Shown here: positions 41,332 to 49,920 of the stretch, piece by piece
Numbering within the stretch: position 1 is the first letter of the stretch
Layout: every line of letters begins with the position of its first letter
Assembly: GCA_019636335.1 (NCBI GenBank)
Contig: JAHBXR010000034.1
Location: forward strand, 1-50,570
Length of the DNA: 50,570 nucleotides
Direction of reading: 5' to 3'
Origin: Pirellulales bacterium
GTDB taxonomy: Bacteria > Planctomycetota > Planctomycetia > Pirellulales > JAEUIK01
The notes under the pieces: generated by a model
What the model was told of the DNA's origin: nothing
Databases searched by the model: none
What the model saw: the letters and a program-made list of their open reading frames with translations, nothing else
Made by a program: the position numbers and the translations under genes

Positions 41332-42357
41332 ATGTTGCTTGATATCGATCTCGTCCATGGCTGGTTGATTCCTCTTGGCGCCTTCGTCGCCACGCTGGCT
41401 TTGGCCTGGCTTGCCCTGCGCACGGTACAGGGAAAGAGGAAGCCAGTCGATCTGCGCCTGGAAAAGATCTCGCCCGAGGAGTCCGATCAGAGCGACGAGC
41501 CGAGAGGCGTCTTGGGAAGCTTGGCGCCGGCCCTGGCCGCGCAGATTCCCGAATCAAAGAAAGAGCGTCGCGACTTCCAACAATTGTTGCGGGGAGCGGG
41601 ACTCTATAGTCCCCACGCGGCCACCTGGATCTATGCCGCCCGTTTCGTGCTGTTGTTGGTGCCGCTAGTCACGGCCGGAGTCCTTGCCGTCGCCTCGGAC
41701 GGCACGCACACGTTCGGCATTCTCGTGCTCGGCGGTCTCGTGGCGGCGGCTCTCTCGATCGTACCGAGACTGTACGTCTTCTTCCGCCGCCGACGCCGCG
41801 TGGCCCGCATCCGGCAAGCCTTGCCCGACGCCATGGACATGCTCAGCATGTGTACCAGCGGCGGCATGAGCCTGGGCACGAGCCTCGAACAGGTCAGTCG
41901 TCAATTGACTGCCCACCGCGAGCTGGCCGAAGAGCTGCGCATCTTGCGCCGTCAGGCGGAAATGGGGAGCCTGTCGCGGGCCCTCGCCGATTTCGCCTCG
42001 CGCGTCGACATCGTCGAAGCGCGACAGTTGGCCAACCTGCTGACGCGCGGCGACCGGCTCGGCACCGGCCTGGCTGGCTCGCTGCACACGCAGGCCGATC
42101 ACCTGCGCGTCCGTCGCAAGCAACTTGCGATTCAGCGCGCCAACAAGGCGCCAGTGAAGCTCGTCTTTCCCCTCATGTTCTGCTTCGCCCCCGCGGCGCT
42201 CATTCTGCTCACGGCCCCCGCGGCGCTCGAACTGAAAGAGTTCCTCGCGCCATCGAAGGGGAACAGCATCCTCTCCGTCGATGCCGACGTGATGAGCCCC
42301 AGCGGTCTGATCGGCGTGCTGGAAAGCCTGGATCAAGACATGAACGCCGGCCGGTAG
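41332..42357 (+). CDS. tadC: TadC inner membrane platform protein
   Basis: 341 residues of the same family as TadB. Membrane segments are at about 10-25, 100-150 and the C-terminus (KLVFPLMFCFAPAALILLTAPA). The core has RIRQALPDAMDMLSMCTSGGMSLGTSLEQVS, LARALADFASRV-like sequence (LSRALADFASRVDI) and RRKQLAIQRANKAPVKLVFPLM, which is the TadC signature. ATG start, 80 bases after tadB with a short repeat in the gap. It is the last recognised Tad gene here; no TadD or secretin follows. Confidence 0.92.
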   Translation: MLLDIDLVHGWLIPLGAFVATLALAWLALRTVQGKRKPVDLRLEKISPEESDQSDEPRGVLGSLAPALAAQIPESKKERRDFQQLLRGAGLYSPHAATWIYAARFVLLLVPLVTAGVLAVASDGTHTFGILVLGGLVAAALSIVPRLYVFFRRRRRVARIRQALPDAMDMLSMCTSGGMSLGTSLEQVSRQLTAHRELAEELRILRRQAEMGSLSRALADFASRVDIVEARQLANLLTRGDRLGTGLAGSLHTQADHLRVRRKQLAIQRANKAPVKLVFPLMFCFAPAALILLTAPAALELKEFLAPSKGNSILSVDADVMSPSGLIGVLESLDQDMNAGR

Positions 42358-42478
42358 TAGTGGAGTGTCGCGAGCGCCGTGGGATCGCCCGCCGTGCGAA
42401 GCGACGCCACTTCCGTTATATTGCCGGGGGTCAGCACGAAGTTTCACGACTACTCGATCCACTCGCGACGCGTGGGTG

Positions 42479-44020
42479 ATGGACCGCGAGCCCCAGCAGA
42501 CGCCGAGCCTGGATCCTTCCTTTTCGCCCGACGGGTTGAAGCGGGCGGTTCGTAGCGGCACCCGGGCGACCGTGGCCGCCCAGGTCGCTTCGCAGCTTGT
42601 GTCGCTCGCTCAACTGGCGATTCTCTACCGCCTGCTCGCCCCGAGCGATTTCGGCCTCCTCGGCATGGTCTTGCCGCTCGTGCTCTTTCTGCGATTGTTC
42701 ACGACATTGGGGTTGAACGTCGCCACGGTGGGACGTGTCGAGATCAGTTCGGCACAGGTCTCGGCGCTCTTCTGGATGAATGTGGTGCTCGGCGCGGCGA
42801 CGACCATCGTCGCCACCTTGTTGGCGCCCGTGCTCGTCTGGCTCTACGACGTCCGGAGTATGCTCTCGGCCGACGAGGCGCGTAGCCTGCTTTGGCTTAC
42901 GGTCGCGTTGGGGGGCACAGCCCTGATCGGCGCCCTGTCGGCACAACATCAGGCGCTTCTCGAACGGCGTCTGCAGCTTGCGCGGGTCCATGGTCTGCGG
43001 CTGGCCGGACAAATCGCCGGTGCCCTGGCCGGCATCGTGGCAGCCGTCGCGGGCACGGGGGTTTGGGCACTCGTCGCGGCGCAGTATGTCGAGCTTGCGG
43101 CGCTGGCCGCCATCGTCTGGATCGCCGAGCCCTGGCGACCGCACGCGCCCACCCGGCGCGCGCCGGTACGCGAACTGTTGCACTTCGGCGGATACTACAC
43201 CGCGAGCAGCGTGTTGTTCTTTCTCGGCACAAACCTCGACAAGGTGCTGGTGGGCGCCGTGTTCGGCCCCACGGCGCTAGGCTATTACAGCCAGGCGTTC
43301 AATCTGGCGATGAAGCCGGTGCTGGCGGTAACGACTTCCGCCAGTGGCGTCATGCTGCCGGCCTTGGGTCGCGCCGCGCGCGATGCGCAGCAATATCGCT
43401 CCTTGGTACTCGTCTTCTATCGACTGGTGGCGGTGCTGCTTTTGCCGATCGGATTCGGCGTGGCGCTCGTGGCGACCGACGCGCTGGTGGTGCTGGGCGG
43501 AACAGCATGGCTCCCCGCCGGCGAAGTGCTACGCGTCTTCGCGCTCCTGATTCTCGCGCAGGGCTTCATCAATATCGCGGGCAGCGTGTTTGCCTCGGCC
43601 GGACGTGCCGATCGCTTGATGCTGGCCGCGGCCCTCTTGCTGCTGGTGATCGTGCAGGGGATCGCGGCCGGCTGGGGCTTCGCCACCTACTTTGGCGGGG
43701 GGAGCGAAGTCGAAGCGGCCCAATGGATCGCCGGCGGCTATTCGCTGGCGGTGGTTGTCGTGCTCGCGCCCTATCTCTGGTTTTGCTTTGCCACGGTGGG
43801 ATTGCCACTGGCCGATGGGTTCCGCGCGGTGCGCCGACCGCTCCTCGCGTCCTGCTCGATGGCGCTCGTGGTGCTGGCGCTGCGTCGCGCGTTGCTGGCC
43901 TCGTTCGATGCCCCCTTGCCGGTACTGCTGGCCATCGAGATCGGCGTGGGAGTGGCGAGCTACGCGCTCCTGGCGCGCAGCGAGCTCCAATGGTTGGCCT
44001 CGCAGGCAAGACGAGACTGA
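42479..44020 (+). CDS. Polysaccharide flippase (Wzx/MOP superfamily)
   Basis: 513 residues with about 12-14 membrane segments. RAVRSGTRATVAAQVASQLVSLAQLAILYRLLAPSDFGLLGM is the standard start of the WzxC/oligosaccharide flippase group. HFGGYYTASSVLFFLGTNLDKVLVG and LGYYSQAFNLAMKP in the middle are also typical. Such proteins move lipid-linked sugars across the inner membrane. The ATG at 42479 was chosen since the frame upstream (from 42365) has no family match. It is 120 bases after tadC and on the same strand, perhaps a separate unit. No other polysaccharide genes are beside it. Confidence 0.9.
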   Translation: MDREPQQTPSLDPSFSPDGLKRAVRSGTRATVAAQVASQLVSLAQLAILYRLLAPSDFGLLGMVLPLVLFLRLFTTLGLNVATVGRVEISSAQVSALFWMNVVLGAATTIVATLLAPVLVWLYDVRSMLSADEARSLLWLTVALGGTALIGALSAQHQALLERRLQLARVHGLRLAGQIAGALAGIVAAVAGTGVWALVAAQYVELAALAAIVWIAEPWRPHAPTRRAPVRELLHFGGYYTASSVLFFLGTNLDKVLVGAVFGPTALGYYSQAFNLAMKPVLAVTTSASGVMLPALGRAARDAQQYRSLVLVFYRLVAVLLLPIGFGVALVATDALVVLGGTAWLPAGEVLRVFALLILAQGFINIAGSVFASAGRADRLMLAAALLLLVIVQGIAAGWGFATYFGGGSEVEAAQWIAGGYSLAVVVVLAPYLWFCFATVGLPLADGFRAVRRPLLASCSMALVVLALRRALLASFDAPLPVLLAIEIGVGVASYALLARSELQWLASQARRD

Positions 44021-44042
44021 AGCACAACGCCGAGACGCACCA

Positions 44043-45179
44043 TCAGGCGGCCGCGGCAAAGCGAAAGGGCTCGCGGCCCACTTCATAGCCGGGTCGCATC
44101 GCGATATTGGCGAGCAATCCCAGCGCCAGGGCGTGCGCCAACATGCCCGATCCGCCATGGCTGACGAACGGTAGCGATAAGCCCGTGACCGGGGCGAGGC
44201 CGACCGTCATGGCCGTGTTGATCAACACCTGGCAACCGATCAAGCCTGCAACACCAGCGGCGACGAGTCGCCCGAACGGTTCGCGCGTCGTGCTGGCGAC
44301 ACTCGTACAGCGCCAGATCAGCAACGAATACAGCAGAAGCACCCCGCCGGTTCCGGCCAGGCCCAATCGTTCTCCCAACAAGCTGAAGACGAAGTCGGTT
44401 TGTGCCTCGGGCAGATGGATGCCGGCGGCTTCGATCGCTTCGTCGCCCGCCAGCCAGTTTCCGAACGTGCCCCCCAGGGCCATCATCTGCTTGCCCTGTC
44501 GCAACTGGAACGTGTCGTCCGTGGGGCGGGCATCAGGGCCGGCTTGCTCGAACAACGCCGTCACGCGCGAGCGCTGCTCGCGACTCATCTGCGTCCACAG
44601 CAAGGGGCTCACGAGCACCCCCAGGCAGGCAACAAGCAGCAAGTCGCGCAGTCTTGCCCCGGCGACGTACAGCATGACGAACAACACCGGCACGAAGACG
44701 AGCGATGTGCCCAGGTCGGGTTCGCGCAGGATGAGCACCAGCGGCACCAGCGCCACCAGAAACGGCGCGACGAGTCCTCGCGGCGTCCGGAAGTTTTCGC
44801 GGTACATCAAATAGCGCGCCAGCGCGACGACGAAGGCGAGCTTCGCGAACTCCGAAGGCTGCAGACCGACCGGACCGAGGCGAATCCAGCGGCGCGCACC
44901 ATTGATGGGGGGAAAGAAGTACACCGCCACGAGCAACACGATCGCCAGACCAAAGGCCGCATAACTCCACCGGCCGAGCACGCGGTAGCTGGGAAGCGTC
45001 ATCGCCAGAAAGGCAACGAGCGCGACAATCGACCAGCCCAACTGGCGAGGCAGATAGCGACCCGGCGTGGCGGCAAGGTCTTCGGCCCGCGCGATGCCAA
45101 TCCATCCTAGCGCCGCCAGCAGCATCACGATCGCCAACAGCGACCAGGGAAAGCGCGCGAGCCAGAGCGTGGACGTCAT
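44043..45179 (-). CDS. rodA: RodA/FtsW (SEDS) peptidoglycan glycosyltransferase
   Basis: 378 residues, about ten membrane segments. Motifs are GARRWIRLGPVGLQPSEFAKLA, LREPDLGTSLVF, the GIHLPEAQTDFVFSLLGERLG loop with the conserved Asp, and LPFVSHGGSGMLA near the end. These belong to the SEDS family; the long 4th loop and the ending favour RodA over FtsW. It polymerises lipid II during growth. Planctomycetes have peptidoglycan but usually lack FtsZ and many division genes, so a RodA copy fits. Start at 45179 by homology; an ATG at 45218 is also open. It converges with the flippase gene. Confidence 0.88.
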   Translation of the reverse strand: MTSTLWLARFPWSLLAIVMLLAALGWIGIARAEDLAATPGRYLPRQLGWSIVALVAFLAMTLPSYRVLGRWSYAAFGLAIVLLVAVYFFPPINGARRWIRLGPVGLQPSEFAKLAFVVALARYLMYRENFRTPRGLVAPFLVALVPLVLILREPDLGTSLVFVPVLFVMLYVAGARLRDLLLVACLGVLVSPLLWTQMSREQRSRVTALFEQAGPDARPTDDTFQLRQGKQMMALGGTFGNWLAGDEAIEAAGIHLPEAQTDFVFSLLGERLGLAGTGGVLLLYSLLIWRCTSVASTTREPFGRLVAAGVAGLIGCQVLINTAMTVGLAPVTGLSLPFVSHGGSGMLAHALALGLLANIAMRPGYEVGREPFRFAAAA

Positions 45180-45358
45180 GGCGATCTTGGGCCGAACTGC
45201 AAGCCCAGCTTGGGGCATGAATGAGACAACAAAGGGGCGCGGATTATAGGCCGGCTTCCCAGCGGATCAGAGGCCAACTCGCGGAGCAGGGCAGGGGAGG
45301 AGCCGCGTCCCGATCCCGCGCTTGAGCCTCGCTAGCATCCACTGTCTGCTTCGCCAGG

Positions 45359-45380
45359 CTCAGGCGGCTGACCGCCTGAG
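45359..45380. other. Perfect palindrome in the divergent gap
   Basis: CTCAGGCGG and CCGCCTGAG are perfect 9-base arms around CTGA. It lies about 180 bases from the rodA start and 270 bases from the TIGR03000 gene. It may be a repeat or an operator; nothing decides between them. Confidence 0.4.
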
Positions 45381-45565
45381 TTGCTGTTTTCAAAACTGCT
45401 GGCAGGGGGTGCTTTCGCCACAACTGCTAGCTTGCCGTTACAATCGGAATGTCCGGAAAACACCACGCTAACGTGGCACGTAAGGCATTTGCAATCAAGC
45501 ATTTATGGAAACAGTCCAACGCATGCATCCCACTCTACGAGACCGGAAAAAACTACGCATGTTGC

Positions 45566-45593
45566 TTGAATTACGTGCTATCGTTGGTATGTT
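45566..45593 (+). promoter_or_regulatory. Possible sigma-70-type promoter of the TIGR03000 gene
   Basis: TTGAAT and TATGTT with 16 bases between, in an AT-rich stretch about 54 bases before the ATG. Planctomycete promoters are poorly known, so this is tentative. The rest of the 45180-45646 gap holds no supported gene. Confidence 0.3.
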
Positions 45594-45646
45594 TTGCGGA
45601 CGATAGCGACTTCGACCTTAGACTCGTGACATGGAGCTAGAAACGA

Positions 45647-46699
45647 ATGTCTGGTCTCAACTTGCAACGAATTCTGTTGGGTGCGGCGGTAGCGGTGGCA
45701 GCGTTTGCTGTCGATGCCCCGCAAGCGAACGCCTTCTGGCGTTGGCATGGTAGCTCGGGTGGTTCGTCGGGCGGCTCTTGGGGCGGTTCGTCGGGCGGTA
45801 GCTGGGGTTCGAGCGGCGGTAGCTCGGGCGGCTGGCGCCACCATCGCCGTTGGCACCACTCTTCGGGCGGTTGCTCGGGTGGCTCGTCGGGCGGTTCTTC
45901 CGGCGGTTCGTCGGGCGGTAGCTGGGGTTCGAGCGGTGGCTCCTCGGGCGGCGCGGTTGCCGCTGGTTGGGGCAGCGGCTACGGCACCGGTTCGTACGGC
46001 TCGTGGGGTTCGAGCGGTGGCGGTTCGTACGGCTCGGGTGGCGGCTCGCACGGTTACGGCAGCCTGCCCGGCGGTTACGAAGTGCAAAGCGTGCCGGCTG
46101 AAGAGACGGTTCCGGCTGACGCGGCTCCCGCTACGAATGACATTAATTATAACCTCGACGACTCGAGCATGATGCTGTCGGTCTCGGTCCCGGCGGACGC
46201 CAAGGTGTTCGTCAACGATCGTCCGACCACCAGCACGGGCACGGTCCGTCGCTTCATCTCGCGAGGCCTCGATCCGAACGCGACCTACACCTACGAGGTC
46301 CGCGCGGAACTGGTCCGCAACGGCAAGACGGAAACCAACACGAAGACGATCAAGGTCGGCGGCGGCCAGGTGGCTGATCTCGCCTTTGCCTTCGATCGTA
46401 GCGAGGCCGAGCACGTGGCCCGACAGCCGCTGAAGACTTCGCTCATCCTCCGCGTCCCCAGTGACGCGAAGGTCTTCCTGGCCGGCCAGGAAACGAAGTC
46501 GACCGGCGAGGTTCGCGAGTTCGCCACCACCAAGCTGCCCAACGGCGGCGAGTGGAACGATTACTCGATCCGCGTCGAGCTGAACCGCGATGGCCAGACC
46601 CTCAGCAAGGAGACGAACGTCTCGCTGGCTGCCGGTGAAGCCCGCTCGGTGATGATCGACTTCGACGCCACCGAGGTCGCTCAGGCGATCAACCGCTAG
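45647..46699 (+). CDS. Secreted Gly/Ser-rich protein with two TIGR03000 domains
   Basis: 350 residues. Signal peptide (ILLGAAVAVAAFAVDAPQANA, cleavage near 29). Residues about 33-140 are Gly/Ser repeats of the form SSGGSSGGSWG with a few Trp, His and Tyr. Two TIGR03000 domains follow, at about 175-250 and 262-345: each begins VPADAKVFVND or VPSDAKVFLAG, has a STGTVRRF or STGEVREF turn and ends in a hydrophobic strand. TIGR03000 is a planctomycete domain of unknown function. The ATG has GGAG about ten bases upstream. A strong terminator follows. The repeats suggest a flexible extracellular linker or matrix protein; probably well expressed. Confidence 0.9.
   Translation: MSGLNLQRILLGAAVAVAAFAVDAPQANAFWRWHGSSGGSSGGSWGGSSGGSWGSSGGSSGGWRHHRRWHHSSGGCSGGSSGGSSGGSSGGSWGSSGGSSGGAVAAGWGSGYGTGSYGSWGSSGGGSYGSGGGSHGYGSLPGGYEVQSVPAEETVPADAAPATNDINYNLDDSSMMLSVSVPADAKVFVNDRPTTSTGTVRRFISRGLDPNATYTYEVRAELVRNGKTETNTKTIKVGGGQVADLAFAFDRSEAEHVARQPLKTSLILRVPSDAKVFLAGQETKSTGEVREFATTKLPNGGEWNDYSIRVELNRDGQTLSKETNVSLAAGEARSVMIDFDATEVAQAINR
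45782..45936 (+). repeat. Direct repeats in the Gly/Ser-rich region
   Basis: A 35-base block at 45782-45816 is repeated without change at 45902-45936, 120 bases later, within a longer array of related GGC/TCG units (about 45750-46060). This suggests growth by slippage or unequal exchange. Confidence 0.7.
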
Positions 46700-46776
46700 T
46701 TTGCGAAAAGGAATGCAGCGTCGACCACGAGGAGGGCCGCAGCGGAGGTGGCCTGGTCGAAAGTCGCTAGCTATCT

Positions 46777-46816
46777 AAGCCCTCGCTCGGGCAGGCTGCC
46801 CAAGCGAGGGCTTTTT
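46777..46816 (+). terminator. Intrinsic terminator after the TIGR03000 gene
   Basis: Arms AAGCCCTCGCT and AGCGAGGGCTT pair perfectly, with an inner GGGCAG/CTGCCC stem, and are followed by TTTTT. This is the clearest terminator in the window. Confidence 0.85.
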
Positions 46817-46908
46817 CATGGACGCACCGGACTCGAGCAGAGCATCGAACGCGCGGGGCAGCGGGCTCAGGGTGGGGAGCATCTCTCCCAACGCCACCAC
46901 TCCGACCG

Positions 46909-47012
46909 GGTGTGACAAGCCGGTTCGTTTTGTCACACCGGGAGAAACTTCCTCCCCCCTGCCGCTTGGCAACGACCGTCAAAGTTTGCCAAACTTGTGT
47001 CACCGAACCGGC
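46909..47012. repeat. Nested inverted repeats before the HTTM pair
   Basis: GGTGTGACAA and TTGTCACACC (46909-46939) pair perfectly. GCCGGTTCG (46919-46927) also pairs with CGAACCGGC (47004-47012). These lie in the 260 bases before the HTTM partner gene; they may be repeat debris or a leader structure. Confidence 0.5.
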
Positions 47013-47075
47013 ATCTGTGGACGCGTCGCGTTTCTGCGGCGGCAGGGCGGGGTCCGGCCGATAAGAGTTGTAGCC

Positions 47076-47663
47076 ATGCCCAATCCCACCCCCTCTACGT
47101 CTGCCGCGCGATCGTCCCTTCCTCAAGTGCCCACCTTGAGCACGAGCTGGAAAGTCGCGATCAGCGTTGCGCTCGCCGTTCATCTATTAGCGGTGTTCGC
47201 CGGCCCGTTTTCGGTCGAACCCTCTTCGATGTTGAGCGGCTACTTGTGGCGTGCGCTGCGCCCCTATCTCGAAGCCGCCTATCTCAACCACGGATATCAC
47301 TTCTTCGCGCCAGAACCGGGCCCCAGCCATTTGATTCGCTACGTGGCTGAATTGCCCGACGGCACCACGCGCGAGGGGATTTTTCCGAACCTGGCCGAGC
47401 ATCAGCCGCGACTGTTCTATCACCGGCACTTCATGATGAGCGAGTTTATCAATGCCTCGCCTCCCGAATCGGAGATCGAAAAGGCCTACGCGGCCAGCTA
47501 CGCCGGCCATCTGCTCGATGAATTCGACGCCACCAAGGTGACCCTGGTGTTGCGCCGCCATCTGATTCCGCCTCCGCAGGCGATCATCGACGGCGCCACG
47601 CTGCGCGACGAGCGTTTCTACGAAGAGCGCACGCTCGGCACCTTCACGAGGAATAAAACGTGA
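47076..47663 (+). CDS. HTTM-partner protein, unknown function
   Basis: 195 residues. One membrane helix near the N-terminus (WKVAISVALAVHLLAVFAGPF), then a soluble domain with NHGYHFFAPEPGPSHLIRYVAELPDGTTREGIFP and PRLFYHRHFMMSEFI. Proteins like this commonly sit beside HTTM genes in planctomycetes. Its TGA overlaps the GTG of the HTTM gene by four bases (GTGA), so the two are coupled. I chose the ATG at 47076; the open frame runs back to 46818 without support. Its role is unknown, perhaps an accessory subunit of the HTTM enzyme. Confidence 0.8.
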   Translation: MPNPTPSTSAARSSLPQVPTLSTSWKVAISVALAVHLLAVFAGPFSVEPSSMLSGYLWRALRPYLEAAYLNHGYHFFAPEPGPSHLIRYVAELPDGTTREGIFPNLAEHQPRLFYHRHFMMSEFINASPPESEIEKAYAASYAGHLLDEFDATKVTLVLRRHLIPPPQAIIDGATLRDERFYEERTLGTFTRNKT

Positions 47664-48742
47664 ACCTCGTGACCGACTATTGCCGCGACCTGGGCCGCGA
47701 AACGGTGCGCGGCTGGAACCGGTTCTGGTTCACCCCGACCGACCCAGCCACGTATTCGCTGCTTCGCGTGCTGGCCGGATCGATGTTGTTCTACACGCAC
47801 GCCGTGTGGACGCTGGGCTTGAACGACTTCTTCGGTCCGCACAGTTGGATCTCGCCGCAGGCCGCCGCCACGTTCCATCGCGACGGGTACGCATGGAGCT
47901 GCTTCTGGTGGATCGAATCGCCGGCGATTCTCTGGACGGTCCATTTCGCGGCCCTGGCCATCTTCGCCATGTTCGCGCTGGGGCTCTACACCCGTGTGGT
48001 TGCGGTGCTGTCGTATCTGCTCACCGTGGCCTACGTGAATCGCGTTCCTGGCGCCTTGTTCGGGCTCGATCAGATCAACGCCATGCTGGCGATGTACCTG
48101 ATGATCGGACCCAGCGGCGCGCGCTATTCGCTTGATCGCTGGTTGGCGCGACGCAGGGCAGGGGGGAGCTTGCCCGAGGTGACACCGAGCATCTCGGCCA
48201 ACATCGGCATCCGCCTGATTCAGCTCCACATGTGCGTGATCTACTTCTTCGCGGGCATCTCGAAGCTGATGGGCCCGAGCTGGTGGGAAGGGACCGCGTT
48301 GTGGGGGGCCTTCGCCAACGCCGAGTACCAGTCGCTCGACATGCTGTGGCTCGTGCATTATCCGCTCATCATCAATCTGATGACGCAGATCTCGCTCTTC
48401 TGGGAGCTGACCTACTGGGCCCTGGTCTGGCCCCGTTGGACCCGGCCGATTGTCATCGGCCTGGCCGTGCCGCTGCACTTGGGCATCGCCATCTGCATGG
48501 GCATGGTCACCTTCGGCCTGGTGATGCTCTTCGGCAATATGGCGTTCATCTCGCCGCGACTGGTGCGAATGACGTTGGAACGCGACTACCGCCGCGAAGG
48601 GGATGACGACGCAGGCATGTCGGTCGAAAGCAACAGCAGCGTCCAGGGCAGGGCAGGGGAGTCCCCCCGCATCGCCAACAAGCCGGCCCACGCAAAGCGC
48701 CGCGATCAAGGCGGTACTCGCGCCTCGGCCGGACCGCGGTAG
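47660..48742 (+). CDS. HTTM domain membrane protein (gamma-carboxylase-like)
   Basis: 360 residues with about eight membrane segments. The HTTM family is related to the membrane part of vitamin K-dependent gamma-carboxylase. Seen here are the N-terminal WFTPTDPATYSLLRVLAGSML, RDGYAWSCFWW, IRLIQLHMCVIYFFAGISKLMGPSWWEG and PLHLGIAICMGMVTFGLVMLFGNMAFI. It lacks the long lumenal domain of the animal enzyme, so carboxylation is not assured. The C-terminal 60 residues are polar and disordered. GTG start overlapping the partner gene. Bacterial HTTM proteins have no settled function. Confidence 0.9.
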   Translation: MNLVTDYCRDLGRETVRGWNRFWFTPTDPATYSLLRVLAGSMLFYTHAVWTLGLNDFFGPHSWISPQAAATFHRDGYAWSCFWWIESPAILWTVHFAALAIFAMFALGLYTRVVAVLSYLLTVAYVNRVPGALFGLDQINAMLAMYLMIGPSGARYSLDRWLARRRAGGSLPEVTPSISANIGIRLIQLHMCVIYFFAGISKLMGPSWWEGTALWGAFANAEYQSLDMLWLVHYPLIINLMTQISLFWELTYWALVWPRWTRPIVIGLAVPLHLGIAICMGMVTFGLVMLFGNMAFISPRLVRMTLERDYRREGDDDAGMSVESNSSVQGRAGESPRIANKPAHAKRRDQGGTRASAGPR

Positions 48743-48956
48743 AGTGGTCAGTGGTAAACAGACGTCTAGTGTTCGCGAACTTTGATGCTTTGAGAAAGGT
48801 TGCCGTTGGTGGTGCGCGCGGCAGGCACGATCATTCTCAAGATGGCGTACAGCCGTGCGGTTGTATGCCAAGGGATGGCGGCCAAGATTCGTCGCGGGAC
48901 CTTATTGAGACTAATGCGGGAGGATGGCAGAGTCTTGGCGTTGAAACGTCGCGTCC
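48743..48956. other. Gap with no supported gene
   Basis: Short open frames only. The sequence is less GC-rich than the HTTM gene. It leads into the first CATCTGCG element. Confidence 0.4.
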
Positions 48957-48960
48957 TTCG

Positions 48961-49041
48961 TTCATCTGCGCGCATCTGTGGATACTTCTGAATGCGATTG
49001 GTGTTTGATCCTCAGATACGCGCAGATGGACGCAGATACGG
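48961..49041. repeat. CATCTGCG-type inverted-repeat element, left copy
   Basis: TTCATCTGCGCGCATCTGTG with GATAC at 48961-48985 and, inverted, CTCAGATACGCGCAGATGGA with CGCAGATACGG at 49011-49041. The arms form an imperfect hairpin. The same units form the element at 49762-49853, on the other side of the GxxExxY gene. Confidence 0.65.
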
Positions 49042-49228
49042 CGTTATTGATCCCTGCGCCGCCGATGACCCGAGGGCGACCAGCGGAAGCCCGACCGGCG
49101 CTGGTCGGACGCCGCGCTGGGCTCATCCGCTGCGCAGGCATGAATAATGATTTGCGGCGTCGGTCTGGTGAAAGGTGCATTGAATCGAGGTGGTCAGAAT
49201 ATTTCATGATGCTGGGGCAGGTGATGCA

Positions 49229-49677
49229 ATGAGCGAGATACGCGATCCTCGGACGTATGCCGTCATTGGCGCGGCGATGGAGGTTCAAACAGAAGTTGGT
49301 TGCGGATTCTTGGAGTCGGTTTATCAAGAGATGTTGGCGCTGGAAATGACCGCTCGTGGAATACCGTTCGCGCCAGGGAAGTCGGTCTGCCTCTGTTCTA
49401 CAAAGGTCAGAGGCTGCTTACCCATTACCAGGCTGATTTTGTCTGCTTCAACGAACTGATTGTTGAACTCAAGGCCTTGGCTGGCCTGACGAACATTGAA
49501 GATGCTCAGCTTCTCAACTATTTGAAGGCAACAGGAAAAGAGGTGGGATTACTGCTGAACTTTGGTAAACCAAATCTCGAATGGAAACGACTGGTACGCT
49601 CGTCACAATGGTCGCCGCAACGTCCTTTGCCGCCAAACTCAGGTCTGGAAAAGAATGAACTCGACTGTGATCCGTGA
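49229..49677 (+). pseudogene. GxxExxY family protein, frameshifted
   Basis: The first frame gives MSEIRDPRTYAVIGAAMEVQ and GFLESVYQEMLALEMTARG, with the name motif G-x-x-E-x-x-Y (GFLESVY). The second frame, one base back, continues VGLPLFYKGQRL, HYQADFVCFNELIVELKAL, NYLKATGKEVGLLLNFGKP and LEWKRLV. The switch falls near 49368-49375 (CCAGGGAAG); one extra base would restore a full-length protein of about 150 residues. The family looks like a PD-(D/E)XK-type nuclease (ADF and ELK positions are intact), role unknown. A poor slippery site makes programmed frameshifting unlikely; a real mutation or a sequencing error is more likely. Confidence 0.8.
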
Positions 49678-49761
49678 TAGGGTACAAAACAAGAGGTTCT
49701 TCGGGCTTTTGAACTCTGTGTTCATCGGCGGAACCGACTGAGTACCTATGTGCCTATCGGG

Positions 49762-49853
49762 ATTCATCCGCAGATGGACACAGATTCACGCAGATCAGAC
49801 AAGATCGGTCGCCTTTCTCATCTGCGTAAATCTGCGTTCATCTGTGGATGAAT
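49762..49853. repeat. CATCTGCG-type inverted-repeat element, right copy
   Basis: Arms of 34 bases (49762-49795 and 49820-49853) pair with four non-Watson-Crick positions, two of which are G-U in RNA, around a 24-base spacer. It is built from ATCTGCGT units. It shares these with the element at 48961-49041, so the two bracket the GxxExxY gene. Confidence 0.75.
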
Positions 49854-49920
49854 CCAATGATCCATGAATGAACGGTGCAAGAGCTGTTTGCTTGCCGGAA
49901 GCGATCAATGACCGAACGCG

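Noticed and set aside
45449..45640. 63-codon plus-strand frame just before the TIGR03000 gene
   Set aside because: No motif or ribosome binding site. It spans the likely promoter, and its codon use is unlike the neighbours. It could be a leader peptide, but nothing supports that.
45578..46414. Minus-strand frame of 278 codons with Ala/Arg/Thr repeats
   Set aside because: It is the antisense of the Gly/Ser repeat region; the repeat creates open frames on both strands.
48957..49860. CRISPR array suggested by repeated CATCTGCG units
   Set aside because: The units are inverted, unevenly spaced and only 8-12 bases long, with no constant-length spacers and no cas genes nearby.
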